From a virus, in IMG/VR virus record IMGVR_UViG_3300031902_000012, positions 1 to 51,826 of that record: a DNA stretch of 51,826 nucleotides. One strand, given 5' to 3'. The position numbers were made by a program, and so were the translations under genes. Shown here piece after piece: positions 24,266 to 31,904 of the stretch. The notes under the pieces are model-generated. The model worked only from the letters and a program-made list of their open reading frames with translations, did not search any database and was not told the origin of the DNA. How positions within the stretch are numbered: position 1 is the first letter of the stretch; each line of letters begins with the position of its first letter.

Positions 24266-25806
24266 CAATGCCGTGGGACGCCCCCGCGAAGCCTTCGCGG
24301 GATGAACTGCGCAACATGCTGCGGGACTTCGATACCTACCGCAGCAAGTTCCTGCGCATCCGGCCGCGCGCCGGCGGCGAGCGCATTCCGTTCGTGCTCA
24401 ACCACGCACAGCAGCGGCTCCACGCGTCGCTGGAGGAGGAGCGCAAGACCTTCGGCCGGGTTCGCGCGCTGATCCCCAAGGCCCGCCGGATGGGCGTCAG
24501 CACCTACGTAGGCGGCCGGTTCTTCCACCGTGTCGGAACCGAGTTCGGGCGCCGCGCGCAGGTCGTGGCGCACCGCGGCGACTCGGCGGCCAACCTGCAC
24601 CGGGAGATCAAGGAATTCGCCACGTCGCTGCCGCAGGCTGTGCGGCCGTCGATCGGTGCCACGAACAGTTATGAGCTGATCTTCGATAAGCTGAAGTCGC
24701 TTTATAAGGTCGCGTCGGCCGAGGGCGGCGACATCGGCCGATCGGACGACTTCCACCTTCTGCACCTCTCCGAAGCGGCGTTTTTCGACAACACCGAGGA
24801 TCTATCGTCCGGCCTGCTGCAGACTGTTCAGGACGAGCCGGGCACCGAAATCATTGAGGAGAGCACCGGCAACGGCCAGTCGGGTATGTTCTTCAGCCAG
24901 TGCGAGCAGGCCTACCGCGAGCACAACAAGGGGCCGTGGCGGCTGCACTTTCTGCCCTGGACCTTCATGCCCGAGTACCGGAGCGAATGCCCGGCAGGGT
25001 GGAAAGCCCCGCAGGAGTTCGAGGAATACGGCCGCCTGCACAGTCTCGACCGCGAGCAGCTGCGTTTTTTCTGGACCAAAAATTACACTATCGCGGTCAT
25101 GAACGGCGGGCAGCCCGAGAAGATTCACCATCTCGCGCGCCAGGAATACCCGGCCATGTATAGCGAATGCTTCATGGCCGATTCGACGCTCGACTTCTTC
25201 CTGCCGTCTTTGGTCACAGCCGCGATGACCAAGCAGCCGGCGCCGTCAGCCGGCGCGCTGAAGCTGCTTTGCGTCGATCCGGCCGGCGACGGCCAGGACA
25301 AGCCGTTCGTTTGCGACCGGCAGGGCTCGGCGATCGGCGCCCGGGTGTGGGGCGAGCTGGCGTCTCGAGACGCGAACGTGGCGTCCGACTGGCTGGTCGC
25401 CACGTTCCGGCGCTTCGATATGGACGCGATCCTGATGGACAACACCGGCGGTTTCGGGCGCGACCTGGTCGCGGGCTGCCGGCTGCGCATGCGATCGTTG
25501 GGACCTGAGAAGGTCGTTCCGGTCGTCTTCAGCTCCGGAGCGCGCAACCAGATCCAGTACGGCAACCGGCGCGCGGAGCTCCACGACAAGCTGCAGCAGT
25601 GGCTCCAGGGCGACGTCAGCATCCCGAACGACAAGATGCTGCAAGAGGAGATGGCGGCCTACAAGTGGGGTGCAGGCGGCTGCCACCGCGACGAAAAAGG
25701 CCGCCTATTCATGACGCCCAAGGAGAAGATCCGCGCCACATTCAGCCCTGCTCGGTCTCCGGACCGGCTGGACGTGGCGGCGATATCGATGGCTGTTGAG
25801 GCGTAG
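24262..25806 (+). CDS. terL: Terminase large subunit
   Basis: A 514-residue DNA-packaging motor. The ATPase part has a Walker A-like motif KARRMGVST (residues 73-81) and a Walker B/catalytic segment LLHLSEAA (about 166-173, Glu171). The nuclease part has VDPAGDGQ (Asp340), ILMDNTGGFGRD (about 391-402) and a final DRLDVAAI near 500. The start overlaps the previous stop (ATGA); an in-frame ATG two codons on is the alternative. Placing terL behind the lysis genes and 4 kb from the portal, on the opposite strand, is unusual. The small subunit is not certain. Confidence 0.9.
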   Translation: MTMPWDAPAKPSRDELRNMLRDFDTYRSKFLRIRPRAGGERIPFVLNHAQQRLHASLEEERKTFGRVRALIPKARRMGVSTYVGGRFFHRVGTEFGRRAQVVAHRGDSAANLHREIKEFATSLPQAVRPSIGATNSYELIFDKLKSLYKVASAEGGDIGRSDDFHLLHLSEAAFFDNTEDLSSGLLQTVQDEPGTEIIEESTGNGQSGMFFSQCEQAYREHNKGPWRLHFLPWTFMPEYRSECPAGWKAPQEFEEYGRLHSLDREQLRFFWTKNYTIAVMNGGQPEKIHHLARQEYPAMYSECFMADSTLDFFLPSLVTAAMTKQPAPSAGALKLLCVDPAGDGQDKPFVCDRQGSAIGARVWGELASRDANVASDWLVATFRRFDMDAILMDNTGGFGRDLVAGCRLRMRSLGPEKVVPVVFSSGARNQIQYGNRRAELHDKLQQWLQGDVSIPNDKMLQEEMAAYKWGAGGCHRDEKGRLFMTPKEKIRATFSPARSPDRLDVAAISMAVEA

Positions 25807-25945
25807 AGACGCGGATTATGTTGTCGTCGTCTATCTTGCACCAGCACCCGCTACGCAGGAGGTCCATCGCGGCCCAGCGATCGCCGTCCTCTATCGGGTC
25901 TTCTGAGGTAAGGTAAACCTCGCCGATCCTGACCGAGTATCTCAT
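25742..25945 (-). CDS. Small hypothetical protein overlapping the terL 3' end
   Basis: A 67-residue protein (MRYSVRIGEVYLTSEDPIED...) with GGAGG eight bases before its ATG. It runs antisense into the last 65 bases of terL and sits back to back with the promoter of 26018. Beta-rich start, Pro-rich end. The good ribosome site supports it; no family recognised. Confidence 0.5.
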   Translation of the reverse strand: MRYSVRIGEVYLTSEDPIEDGDRWAAMDLLRSGCWCKIDDDNIIRVSTPQQPSISPPRPAGPETEQG

Positions 25946-25960
25946 CTTTCAGCCCTCCAG

Positions 25961-25989
25961 TTGACATGTACGGCCTCGATCAGTACAGT
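25961..25989 (+). promoter_or_regulatory. Sigma70-like promoter for the tandem RHH gene
   Basis: TTGACA (25961-25966), 17-bp spacer starting TGTACGG, TACAGT (25984-25989). This is the best match to the promoter class repeated across the window. TGTACGG would be a natural operator for a repressor such as the RHH protein encoded downstream; that link is inference. Confidence 0.7.
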
Positions 25990-26017
25990 ACGGCGCATGA
26001 CAACGCAAGAGGACGGC

Positions 26018-26311
26018 ATGACCGAACTGCGCACAGAACGAATCGACGTGCGGGGCCTCACCCCGAGCGAAAAGATGAAGCTGCTGAAGGAGGCGAAGAA
26101 GTCGGGCGCGTCGGTGTCAGCTATCGTGCTTGCGCTGGTCGCGAAGACGAAGTTCCCCAACCCGCATCCGAAGCCGCGCGCCGAGGGGCCGCGCACGGAG
26201 CGCGTCGACATCCGGCTGACGAAAGCCGAGAAAGATCGACTGACGAAGACCGCCAGAGAGCTGCGGCGGTCCGCGTCCAGCCTGGCGCAGGAGGCGATCG
26301 AGAGCCTTTAG
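26018..26311 (+). CDS. Tandem ribbon-helix-helix DNA-binding protein
   Basis: A 97-residue protein made of two similar halves: RTERIDVRGLTPSEKMKLLK...SVSAIVLALV and RTERVDIRLTKAEKDRL...SSLAQEAIESL. Each looks like an Arc/CopG-type strand plus two helices, so one chain may form the usual dimer. The start is set at ATG 26018, which has AAGAGG five bases upstream; the ATG at 25997 sits where transcription would begin and lacks a site. A repressor of phage promoters, perhaps its own, is likely. The 3' end overlaps 26308-26847 by four bases. Confidence 0.7.
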   Translation: MTELRTERIDVRGLTPSEKMKLLKEAKKSGASVSAIVLALVAKTKFPNPHPKPRAEGPRTERVDIRLTKAEKDRLTKTARELRRSASSLAQEAIESL

Positions 26312-26847
26312 ACCCGAATGCGGAAGCCGGCGCCGCTGAAGTCCCCCTTGGTGCCGTCCTTCGCGTCGACGTTCGACGTGTAGCGGCCCTGGAGTTCCTT
26401 ATTCGCCGGGTCCATACCCGCGTAGGTGCTTTGCAGTTGCTTGCGGTACTCCTTCGCGATGTGGGCCGTGACGGCCTTCGGGCGGGACATCAGGATCGGC
26501 CGGTACGCCTTGCCGACCTTGTCGGTCCCGGCCACGAGGTCATTGAATAGCATAGTCAGGTTCGCGTCCGTGACTTCGCGCCACCCCTTGTTGTGGGCGT
26601 CGGCCATCTCCTGCGGGATCGAATTGATAATCCGGAAATCCCATTCCGGATAGTCCTCGCGCTTCGGTACGAACAGCTTCAGCGGTCGATCGAGCGTCAG
26701 CCCTGCGATGATGCTGTAGATGTCCTGCGCTTCCGAGAACGGCGACCCCGACGCCTTCATGGCGTCGCCAGGGCCGGGCGCTTCGGGAATCTCGCCGGGC
26801 GGGTTCGGAATCAGGTTCGGCGTCAGGCCGGGGAAAAGATTCGACAT
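26308..26847 (-). CDS. Hypothetical protein, last gene of the portal operon
   Basis: A 179-residue protein with a Pro-rich N-terminus (LFPGLTPNLIPNPPGEIPEA) and a mixed helical body (EDYPEWDFRIINSIPQEMAD). ATG 26847 overlaps the upstream stop (TGATG). No motif known to me. As it is co-transcribed with portal and putative scaffold, a head-related or host-interaction role is possible. Confidence 0.6.
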   Translation of the reverse strand: MSNLFPGLTPNLIPNPPGEIPEAPGPGDAMKASGSPFSEAQDIYSIIAGLTLDRPLKLFVPKREDYPEWDFRIINSIPQEMADAHNKGWREVTDANLTMLFNDLVAGTDKVGKAYRPILMSRPKAVTAHIAKEYRKQLQSTYAGMDPANKELQGRYTSNVDAKDGTKGDFSGAGFRIRV

Positions 26848-27044
26848 CACTCGGGTTCCTTGAATAGCACCGCGCGAACAGCGGCGTCTTTCGCTTCAAG
26901 AAGCTTGCGCAACGCGACAGTGCGCTCGGGGTTACGCGGTAGCGTGTCGACGATGGTCTGCGCCATAACGCCGAAAGGCTGGCTTACCTGCTGCAAGAAC
27001 GGCGGCAGGTGGCTGTAGGCGAAAAATTGAAGAATAGGTTCCAT
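26847..27044 (-). CDS. Acb2/Tad1 hairpin-like small protein, candidate anti-CBASS nucleotide sponge
   Basis: A 65-residue protein: FAYSHLPPFLQQVSQPF, a helix, then PRNPERTVALRKLLEAKDAA. This pattern (aromatic plus HLPP, then P-x-NPER-x-x-ALRKLLEAKD) is the hallmark of a large family of small phage proteins that I associate with the Acb2/Tad1 hairpin domain. Characterised Acb2 proteins form hexamers that trap cyclic nucleotide signals of the CBASS defence. Binding here is inferred from the pattern only. TGATG overlaps at both ends tie it to the portal operon. Confidence 0.65.
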   Translation of the reverse strand: MEPILQFFAYSHLPPFLQQVSQPFGVMAQTIVDTLPRNPERTVALRKLLEAKDAAVRAVLFKEPE

Positions 27045-27670
27045 CACTTCTTTCCTTTCGCGCGCAGGTGCGCCGCATAGTGGCTTTCAAGGGCGCGCTT
27101 CTCAAAGTCGGCGCGGCCCTTCTCGGTCTTTGGCGCGAACTTGTCGGCCGAACGCTTGATCTCCGCGCGCACGTCGTTTGGCGCATCGGAAAGCTTCGTC
27201 CAGGGGCCCGAGCGCGCGGCGCGCGGCGGCCCGAGGTCATCAGCCGGCGCGTCGGTCTTGCGCGGCTTTTTCACCGGCGGCGGTGCATCATCGTCCTCGT
27301 TTTCTTCCTCACCCTCCGGATCGGGGTCTTTCGGCGGGGGGAACTCGGCGTCTACGGCCTTGATGATGGCTTCGGCGAACGCCTCCGCAGTGGCAAACTT
27401 CTTCGGGTTCATGGTCTTGCCGAAGTCGACGACCGCCTTCGATTTCTTCGGATCGACGCCGTACCAGTCGGCTTTAGCCTCGACTGCCGCGGTGATGTCG
27501 TCGTTGGTGAACGCGGGCGCCTTGGGTGCCGTCTGCACGGCGAATTGTGCAATCTTGCCGGTTACTTCGCGCACGGCCGCGATATCGCCGGCTGTCGTCG
27601 CGGCGTCGAGCTGGGCATTCAGTCCGGCCAGCGCCTGTTCGCGGATCATGACGTTCAAATCAGCGGCCAT
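27044..27670 (-). CDS. Putative scaffolding protein
   Basis: A 208-residue protein. The N-terminal 80 residues are helical, a highly acidic and Pro-rich middle follows (DPDPEGEEENEDDDAPPP), and the end is a basic helical tail (FEKRALESHYAAHLRAKGKK). Acidic/Pro-rich centre and basic C-terminal helix match capsid scaffolds, whose tail binds the coat protein. It lies in the portal operon, close to the divergent capsid gene. A nucleic-acid-binding role is the alternative. Confidence 0.5.
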   Translation of the reverse strand: MAADLNVMIREQALAGLNAQLDAATTAGDIAAVREVTGKIAQFAVQTAPKAPAFTNDDITAAVEAKADWYGVDPKKSKAVVDFGKTMNPKKFATAEAFAEAIIKAVDAEFPPPKDPDPEGEEENEDDDAPPPVKKPRKTDAPADDLGPPRAARSGPWTKLSDAPNDVRAEIKRSADKFAPKTEKGRADFEKRALESHYAAHLRAKGKK

Positions 27671-27673
27671 GGC

Positions 27674-28144
27674 TCAGACTACTTTCCTGTTGGTGAAGTT
27701 GAAATCGACCTTGGGCCTCGCCGGTTCGGGCGTTGTGCCGTCGTCGGCCTCCCACAGCAGCGTCGCCGGGTCCGGCATCTTGTCGGACGGCAGTACGGCG
27801 ATGATGTCCTGGAAGCTGGACATATAGCGCCAACCGCTCGTCACCGCGATCTGACCGGCCTGCACCATCGTGCCGGCGTAGGGGCGGAACTCCACCCAAT
27901 CGCCGATTTTGACGTCCTGCTTCTGCAAGCCGTCTGCATCTTTGTAAGTAAATGCGAGCGGCCCCATGGCAACGACGCGCCCGGCCATAACGTTGTGCAC
28001 CATCAAGTCGCGCGTCATGTCCGGCGTCAGGATGCCGCCGGCGCTCTGTTTCGGCGGGAACGGAATGCGGATCAACACCATGTCTCGCGTGGGCTGCGCG
28101 AACTCGTGCGGGATATCGAAGCCGTAAAGACCGACGCTGCTCAA
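27674..28144 (-). CDS. GroES-like co-chaperonin domain protein
   Basis: A 156-residue protein. The core follows the GroES barrel: DMVLIRIPFPPKQSAGGIL (with the mobile-loop-like SAGGI), GRVVAMGPLAF, VKIGDWVEFRPYAGT and FQDIIAVL. A C-terminal extension (about 135-156) is extra. It starts at TTG 28144, supported by AAGGAG eight bases upstream and a TTGA overlap with 28141-28374. Phage GroES-like proteins (T4 gp31 is the classic) help fold capsid protein with host GroEL, which fits its place in the head operon. Confidence 0.75.
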   Translation of the reverse strand: MSSVGLYGFDIPHEFAQPTRDMVLIRIPFPPKQSAGGILTPDMTRDLMVHNVMAGRVVAMGPLAFTYKDADGLQKQDVKIGDWVEFRPYAGTMVQAGQIAVTSGWRYMSSFQDIIAVLPSDKMPDPATLLWEADDGTTPEPARPKVDFNFTNRKVV

Positions 28145-28374
28145 GGTTTGCTCTCCTTCAAGACGTTTTCCAAAACTTCGCGAAGCTTGTCGACCGGCCC
28201 TGTCAGCAGCGCGTCGAGCTCATGAAATGCCGCCGCCTTGGCCTGCGTCAGGGAGTCCACCGGGTGCCCCGCCAGGAAGGCCCGGACTGCCGCCGCCCGG
28301 CGGTTGCGAAGGTGGCCCACCAAGAGCCGGGTTTCCGGACTGTTGACCCATTCCGTCAGCGCCGCTTCCTGCAT
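28141..28374 (-). CDS. Small head-operon protein overlapping the portal C-terminus
   Basis: A 77-residue helical protein (MQEAALTEWVNSPETRLLVG...) of a type I often see directly after phage portal genes. It begins inside the portal gene in another frame, overlapping it by 155 bases (28220-28374), with GGAA sequences before the ATG as ribosome site. It may be a capsid accessory or regulator; function unknown. Confidence 0.65.
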   Translation of the reverse strand: MQEAALTEWVNSPETRLLVGHLRNRRAAAVRAFLAGHPVDSLTQAKAAAFHELDALLTGPVDKLREVLENVLKESKP

Positions 28375-30163
28375 TTCCTGATTCCTGCATCAACTGCTGA
28401 ACGGTCTGCTCCAACTGCGCCATGGTCAGCAGCGCCATTTGATTGTTCTGCATGCCGCCGGCCGCCTCGACCATATTCTTAAGCGCCTGCGTAAGCTGCA
28501 CGGCGACGGCGCCCGTGACCTTAATTTTCTCGTTCTGCTGTTTCTGCAGCCCAATGTAACCCTGCATCTTCTCCCACGGAGTCGCCTGTGGCGGCTGCGG
28601 CGGGGCGACCAGCTTTTCGGGGTTCGGCAGCCGCAGCGTTTGGCACAGCCGCAGCCGAACTTCCTGGGGGTTCATACCCGGATCCTTGGCCAGCTCCATA
28701 TAGACGCCGGCGAGCGCTGATCGGTGCATTTCGGTCGCGAGCTGCGGATCTGCCGTGACCGCGACGCCTTCGGCGTCGTTCGCTGACAGCCCTTGCGGCA
28801 GCATGCCATAGGCGTCGGCCATCATCGCGAACATGCGGAATTCCTGCGTCATCGACGCGACGAGCCGGCGGTGAACGGCGCTTTGCACCTGCGTGCCGTT
28901 GTCGATCAGGCCTTTGGCCAGCGTGGCTGTCATCGACGCCGGCGCGTTCTCCAGCAGGTTCAGCGACCCGCTTAGCCGATCGGCCAGCGTGATAAGCTTG
29001 TCGAGAACTGACACAGATCCGGCCGACACTGTTTTGGCCGGGAACATCGACAGCTGATCTGTGATCTTGCCGCCATCCATCGGGATGACAGTGATTCGGT
29101 TCTCCTGAAGTTCGATCTTGTCCGGCATCCCGACGCCGCCACCGCCGTAGACGCCGCCGTTTGCGGCCTCGTTTTTGGCCGTGTTGATGATGGCCGCAAG
29201 CATCTGGTCGGCCGAGTTTTCAGCACGCGATAGCAGCCTACCGAAACCCATTGGAAAGAAGCCGCCCTTCGGGTCCGGCAAAAATCGGTATGGGTAGAAG
29301 CGGCGAATCGGATTGAAAAATAACGCCTCGGCCGTATCGGTGATTGTCTTTTTGGACCACCGCGGCACGATCTTGACGATGTCCATCTGATCGTCGCGCG
29401 AGATGACCAGCGTCCAGGGTTCTTCGGCTTCGTCGCCGTCGAGGTCCAGCCACATGTCGACTTCGAAGAAGCGTTTTGGTGCCTGCGTATCCGGTCCGTC
29501 GAATCTCGGGTCGTAGTCTATCCAATGGCCGCGCTTGATCGAGCGCATGATCTCATAGGGGTAGCGTTCAAACTCGTGCGTGACGCGCGGCGCGCGCTCG
29601 ATTGAGCTGATGTTGTCGTTGACGATGACGCGGTTGCGGCCGACCGACGGCACGAAGTGCGTGTGAAACAGCTTGTCCACGTCGTCAAAGGTGCGCTTGC
29701 GCCAGCCCAGGCCGGTGACGGACATGTGAACGATGAGCGGGTCGGTGTCGAGCGTCCAGTTTGGATCTTTGGTGCGCAGCTGCGCGGAAATCCATTCCGC
29801 CAGTGCTTCGCCGCCCGGTTCACTTGCCCGCGCCAGGTCGGGCTCGCCCAGCAGCGCATCGGTCGCACGGGCTGAGAACTGCACCACGGCGGATAGCGTT
29901 AGCTCAGTTGACGGTGGCGCATCTTCGCCGGACCCGGCGGCTTCGCTGCTGCCGACGTGCTGCGCGGCGCGCTCGGCCTCCAGCGCGTCGAGGTAGCCCT
30001 GAGCTTTTCCAGCCCACGGCTTCATGCTGATGTCGTCAATCTGGACCAGCTCGCAAATGTCGCTGGCCAGCCCGCGGCGCACGTCTTCGTCGAGCTTTTT
30101 GGCGAGGTTGCCAAATTTCTCGGGGTTCTTGAGATCGAGTTTCAGCTCGGGAAGGTCGCGCAT
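28220..30163 (-). CDS. Portal protein
   Basis: A 647-residue protein of the size and make-up of podovirus portals: an N-terminal alpha/beta region, a central helical wing (SAGSVSVLDKLITLADRLSG, SLNLLENAPASM), a long helical stem and a Gly/Pro/Gln-rich C-terminal tail (about 600-647). It forms the dodecameric vertex through which DNA is packaged. ATG 30163 is chosen for its AGAGG; a TTG at 30181 would add six residues. The tail is encoded in DNA that also encodes 28141-28374. Divergent from the capsid gene. Confidence 0.8.
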   Translation of the reverse strand: MRDLPELKLDLKNPEKFGNLAKKLDEDVRRGLASDICELVQIDDISMKPWAGKAQGYLDALEAERAAQHVGSSEAAGSGEDAPPSTELTLSAVVQFSARATDALLGEPDLARASEPGGEALAEWISAQLRTKDPNWTLDTDPLIVHMSVTGLGWRKRTFDDVDKLFHTHFVPSVGRNRVIVNDNISSIERAPRVTHEFERYPYEIMRSIKRGHWIDYDPRFDGPDTQAPKRFFEVDMWLDLDGDEAEEPWTLVISRDDQMDIVKIVPRWSKKTITDTAEALFFNPIRRFYPYRFLPDPKGGFFPMGFGRLLSRAENSADQMLAAIINTAKNEAANGGVYGGGGVGMPDKIELQENRITVIPMDGGKITDQLSMFPAKTVSAGSVSVLDKLITLADRLSGSLNLLENAPASMTATLAKGLIDNGTQVQSAVHRRLVASMTQEFRMFAMMADAYGMLPQGLSANDAEGVAVTADPQLATEMHRSALAGVYMELAKDPGMNPQEVRLRLCQTLRLPNPEKLVAPPQPPQATPWEKMQGYIGLQKQQNEKIKVTGAVAVQLTQALKNMVEAAGGMQNNQMALLTMAQLEQTVQQLMQESGNAGSGADGMGQQSGNPALGGPPSQPPGGGSPGLPGGAPGGLPDAGQGGGIS

Positions 30164-30169
30164 GCAGCC

Positions 30170-30198
30170 TCTGTATGACAAGAATGTAAGACAGTCAA
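30170..30198 (-). promoter_or_regulatory. Promoter for the portal operon
   Basis: TTGACT (30193-30198), 17 bp, TACAGA (30170-30175), with TGTCA just before the -10. Transcription would begin near 30163, the A of the portal ATG, so the message would be almost leaderless unless a second promoter exists upstream. Confidence 0.55.
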
Positions 30199-30218
30199 GA
30201 GCTTAAGACTACCACAAT

Positions 30219-30248
30219 TTGACGGGAACCGCACGTTTGTGCTAATCC
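30219..30248 (+). promoter_or_regulatory. Promoter for the major capsid gene
   Basis: TTGACG (30219-30224), 18 bp, TAATCC (30243-30248), then a leader with GGAG seven bases before the TTG start. The divergent portal promoter is 20 bp away, so one 80-bp patch controls both head units. Confidence 0.55.
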
Positions 30249-30290
30249 GTAAGACAGCCTGACGCAAACCCCGGCCATAGGAGACTTAGA

Positions 30291-31220
30291 TTGCAGGTCA
30301 TCGATAGATCGCTCCAGAGTTCCCAATACTGGCCTGGATTGTTTGCCCTTTTCGGCATGGACTATGAACGCCTTCCGAAAGTCTACACGCAGTTTTTCGA
30401 CACGAAATCGTCGGAAAAGGCTTTCGAAGAGTTCATGACCGAGCGCGCGGGCCTTGGCCTTTCCGTCATGCAGCCCGAGTTGACGCCGGTGCAATTCGAC
30501 GCCCCGAACGAGGGCTATCGCACGCAGGTGACGCATGCATCCTACGGCCTCGCCGTGGCGATCTCGCGCGAAGCCAAGGACGACAATCTCTACGAGGACG
30601 TCGCCTCGCGGATGATGAAGGAAATGGCGTTCAGCGCCAACCAAACGCAGGAATATATCGCTCACGCGCCGCTGAACGTCGCCGGCGATGCAGTCAACGG
30701 GTTGCGCGCCGATGGCGTGCCGCTGATCTCTCCGTCACACGCCACCGCGTCAGGGTTGCAGTCCAACCAGCTCGTGTCGGCCAACGTTTCGGAACTCGCG
30801 TTCGAGAACGCCGTGATTCAGATCAGCTACGCGCGCAACGGCCGCGGTTTCATCATTAACCTGCAGCCCAAGCGTGTCATTCTCTCCCCGGAGAGCGGCC
30901 CCGAGACCCGACGAATCCTCGGTTCGCCGTTGCAGTGGAACGCGTCCACCAACAACATCAACGTACTGCGCTCCACCGGCGCGATTCCGGAAGTGATCGA
31001 GACGCCGTACCTGGTCGACAAGGACAACTATTTCATCCAGACGTCCGAGCAGGACAAGGACAACGGCCAGGGCATGACGTTTTGGGAGCGCTCGCCGCTT
31101 GAAGTGCGCGAAGATTCGAACTGGTCGAATCAGGCGTCGCTGGTCGCGCAGTGGTTCCGGTGCGCCGCTTCCATCATTGACTTCCGTACGGTTTACGGTA
31201 GTTTGGGCGCGTCCGGCTAG
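30291..31220 (+). CDS. Major capsid protein
   Basis: A 309-residue protein with the HK97-fold coat pattern: an N-terminal helix (QVIDRSLQSSQYWPGLFALF), APNEGYRTQVTHASYGLAVA, a P-domain helix, DGVPLISPSH, ILSPESGPETRRIL, NNINVLRSTG and a C-terminal WFRCAASIIDFRTVYGS. Its position next to portal and before tail-completion genes agrees. Start is TTG 30291, with GGAG seven bases upstream; no ATG or GTG fits better. A strong terminator follows at 31252. Confidence 0.85.
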   Translation: MQVIDRSLQSSQYWPGLFALFGMDYERLPKVYTQFFDTKSSEKAFEEFMTERAGLGLSVMQPELTPVQFDAPNEGYRTQVTHASYGLAVAISREAKDDNLYEDVASRMMKEMAFSANQTQEYIAHAPLNVAGDAVNGLRADGVPLISPSHATASGLQSNQLVSANVSELAFENAVIQISYARNGRGFIINLQPKRVILSPESGPETRRILGSPLQWNASTNNINVLRSTGAIPEVIETPYLVDKDNYFIQTSEQDKDNGQGMTFWERSPLEVREDSNWSNQASLVAQWFRCAASIIDFRTVYGSLGASG

Positions 31221-31251
31221 TCCGGAGCGTTTTCCTCCCTTTGACTCTCCG

Positions 31252-31285
31252 CCCGAGGCGCCGCAAATGGGCCTCGGGTTTTCTT
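31252..31285 (+). terminator. Rho-independent terminator after the capsid gene
   Basis: CCCGAGGC (31252-31259), an 11-base loop, GCCTCGGG (31271-31278), then TTTTCTT. It would raise capsid message relative to the tail genes downstream, which have no separate obvious promoter. Confidence 0.85.
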
Positions 31286-31298
31286 TAGGTGGCAGACC

Positions 31299-31904
31299 AT
31301 GGTCGCGCCGAAGCCCAAATTCGGTCCCGCCGCTTTGTGGGGTGCCTGCTCGCGGTGCAACGCTCGCGTGCTGGCGTCGACGCTGCGGCGCGAGCGCTTG
31401 ACCGGCCTACTCGTCTGCACGAAGGCGTCCGGCCGCGGCACCACGGCATGCTGGGACCCCTGGCCCGAAGTGCTCGACTTCCAGGTCAAGCCCGACAAGT
31501 CGATCGAGCCGCCGTCCGAGCCGCTGCCGCTCCGTTACAATCTCGATGCGATATGGGGCAGCGGTCCCGAAAGCGGCACCACGAAGATCTTCGCCAACGC
31601 GCCGGCGGCCGCGCCCGACGACGCCACGCGGCTGCAAAGCCTGCTCTCGACGGTGCCCTACTACGCCAATATCGGCAAGTCGGCGGCGTTCATGGGGCCG
31701 ATGGCGCGGCTCGGGGACGAAGTGTTCAACCTGACCACGATCGTACCGGCCGACTGGGACGGCACGTTCTTGCCCTCGTCGTCGATTCGTACCGTCACGC
31801 CGCCGGACGAAGCGGCCGAGCTTGCGGCCGTCACGCGAACTGATAAGGATGTCCCGGCGGACCCGATATGGACGCCGCCCTGGGCTCAGGTAAAGCAGGT
31901 CTGA
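31299..31904 (+). CDS. Hypothetical protein with N-terminal zinc ribbon
   Basis: A 201-residue protein. Residues about 16-52 have CSRCNARV ... LVCTKASGRGTTACWDPW, a zinc-ribbon-like set common in phage head-neighbour genes. The rest is mixed, with Pro-rich segments. Its stop overlaps the start of the gp4-like gene (TGATG). Probably a head or head-tail accessory protein; not named. Confidence 0.6.
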   Translation: MVAPKPKFGPAALWGACSRCNARVLASTLRRERLTGLLVCTKASGRGTTACWDPWPEVLDFQVKPDKSIEPPSEPLPLRYNLDAIWGSGPESGTTKIFANAPAAAPDDATRLQSLLSTVPYYANIGKSAAFMGPMARLGDEVFNLTTIVPADWDGTFLPSSSIRTVTPPDEAAELAAVTRTDKDVPADPIWTPPWAQVKQV

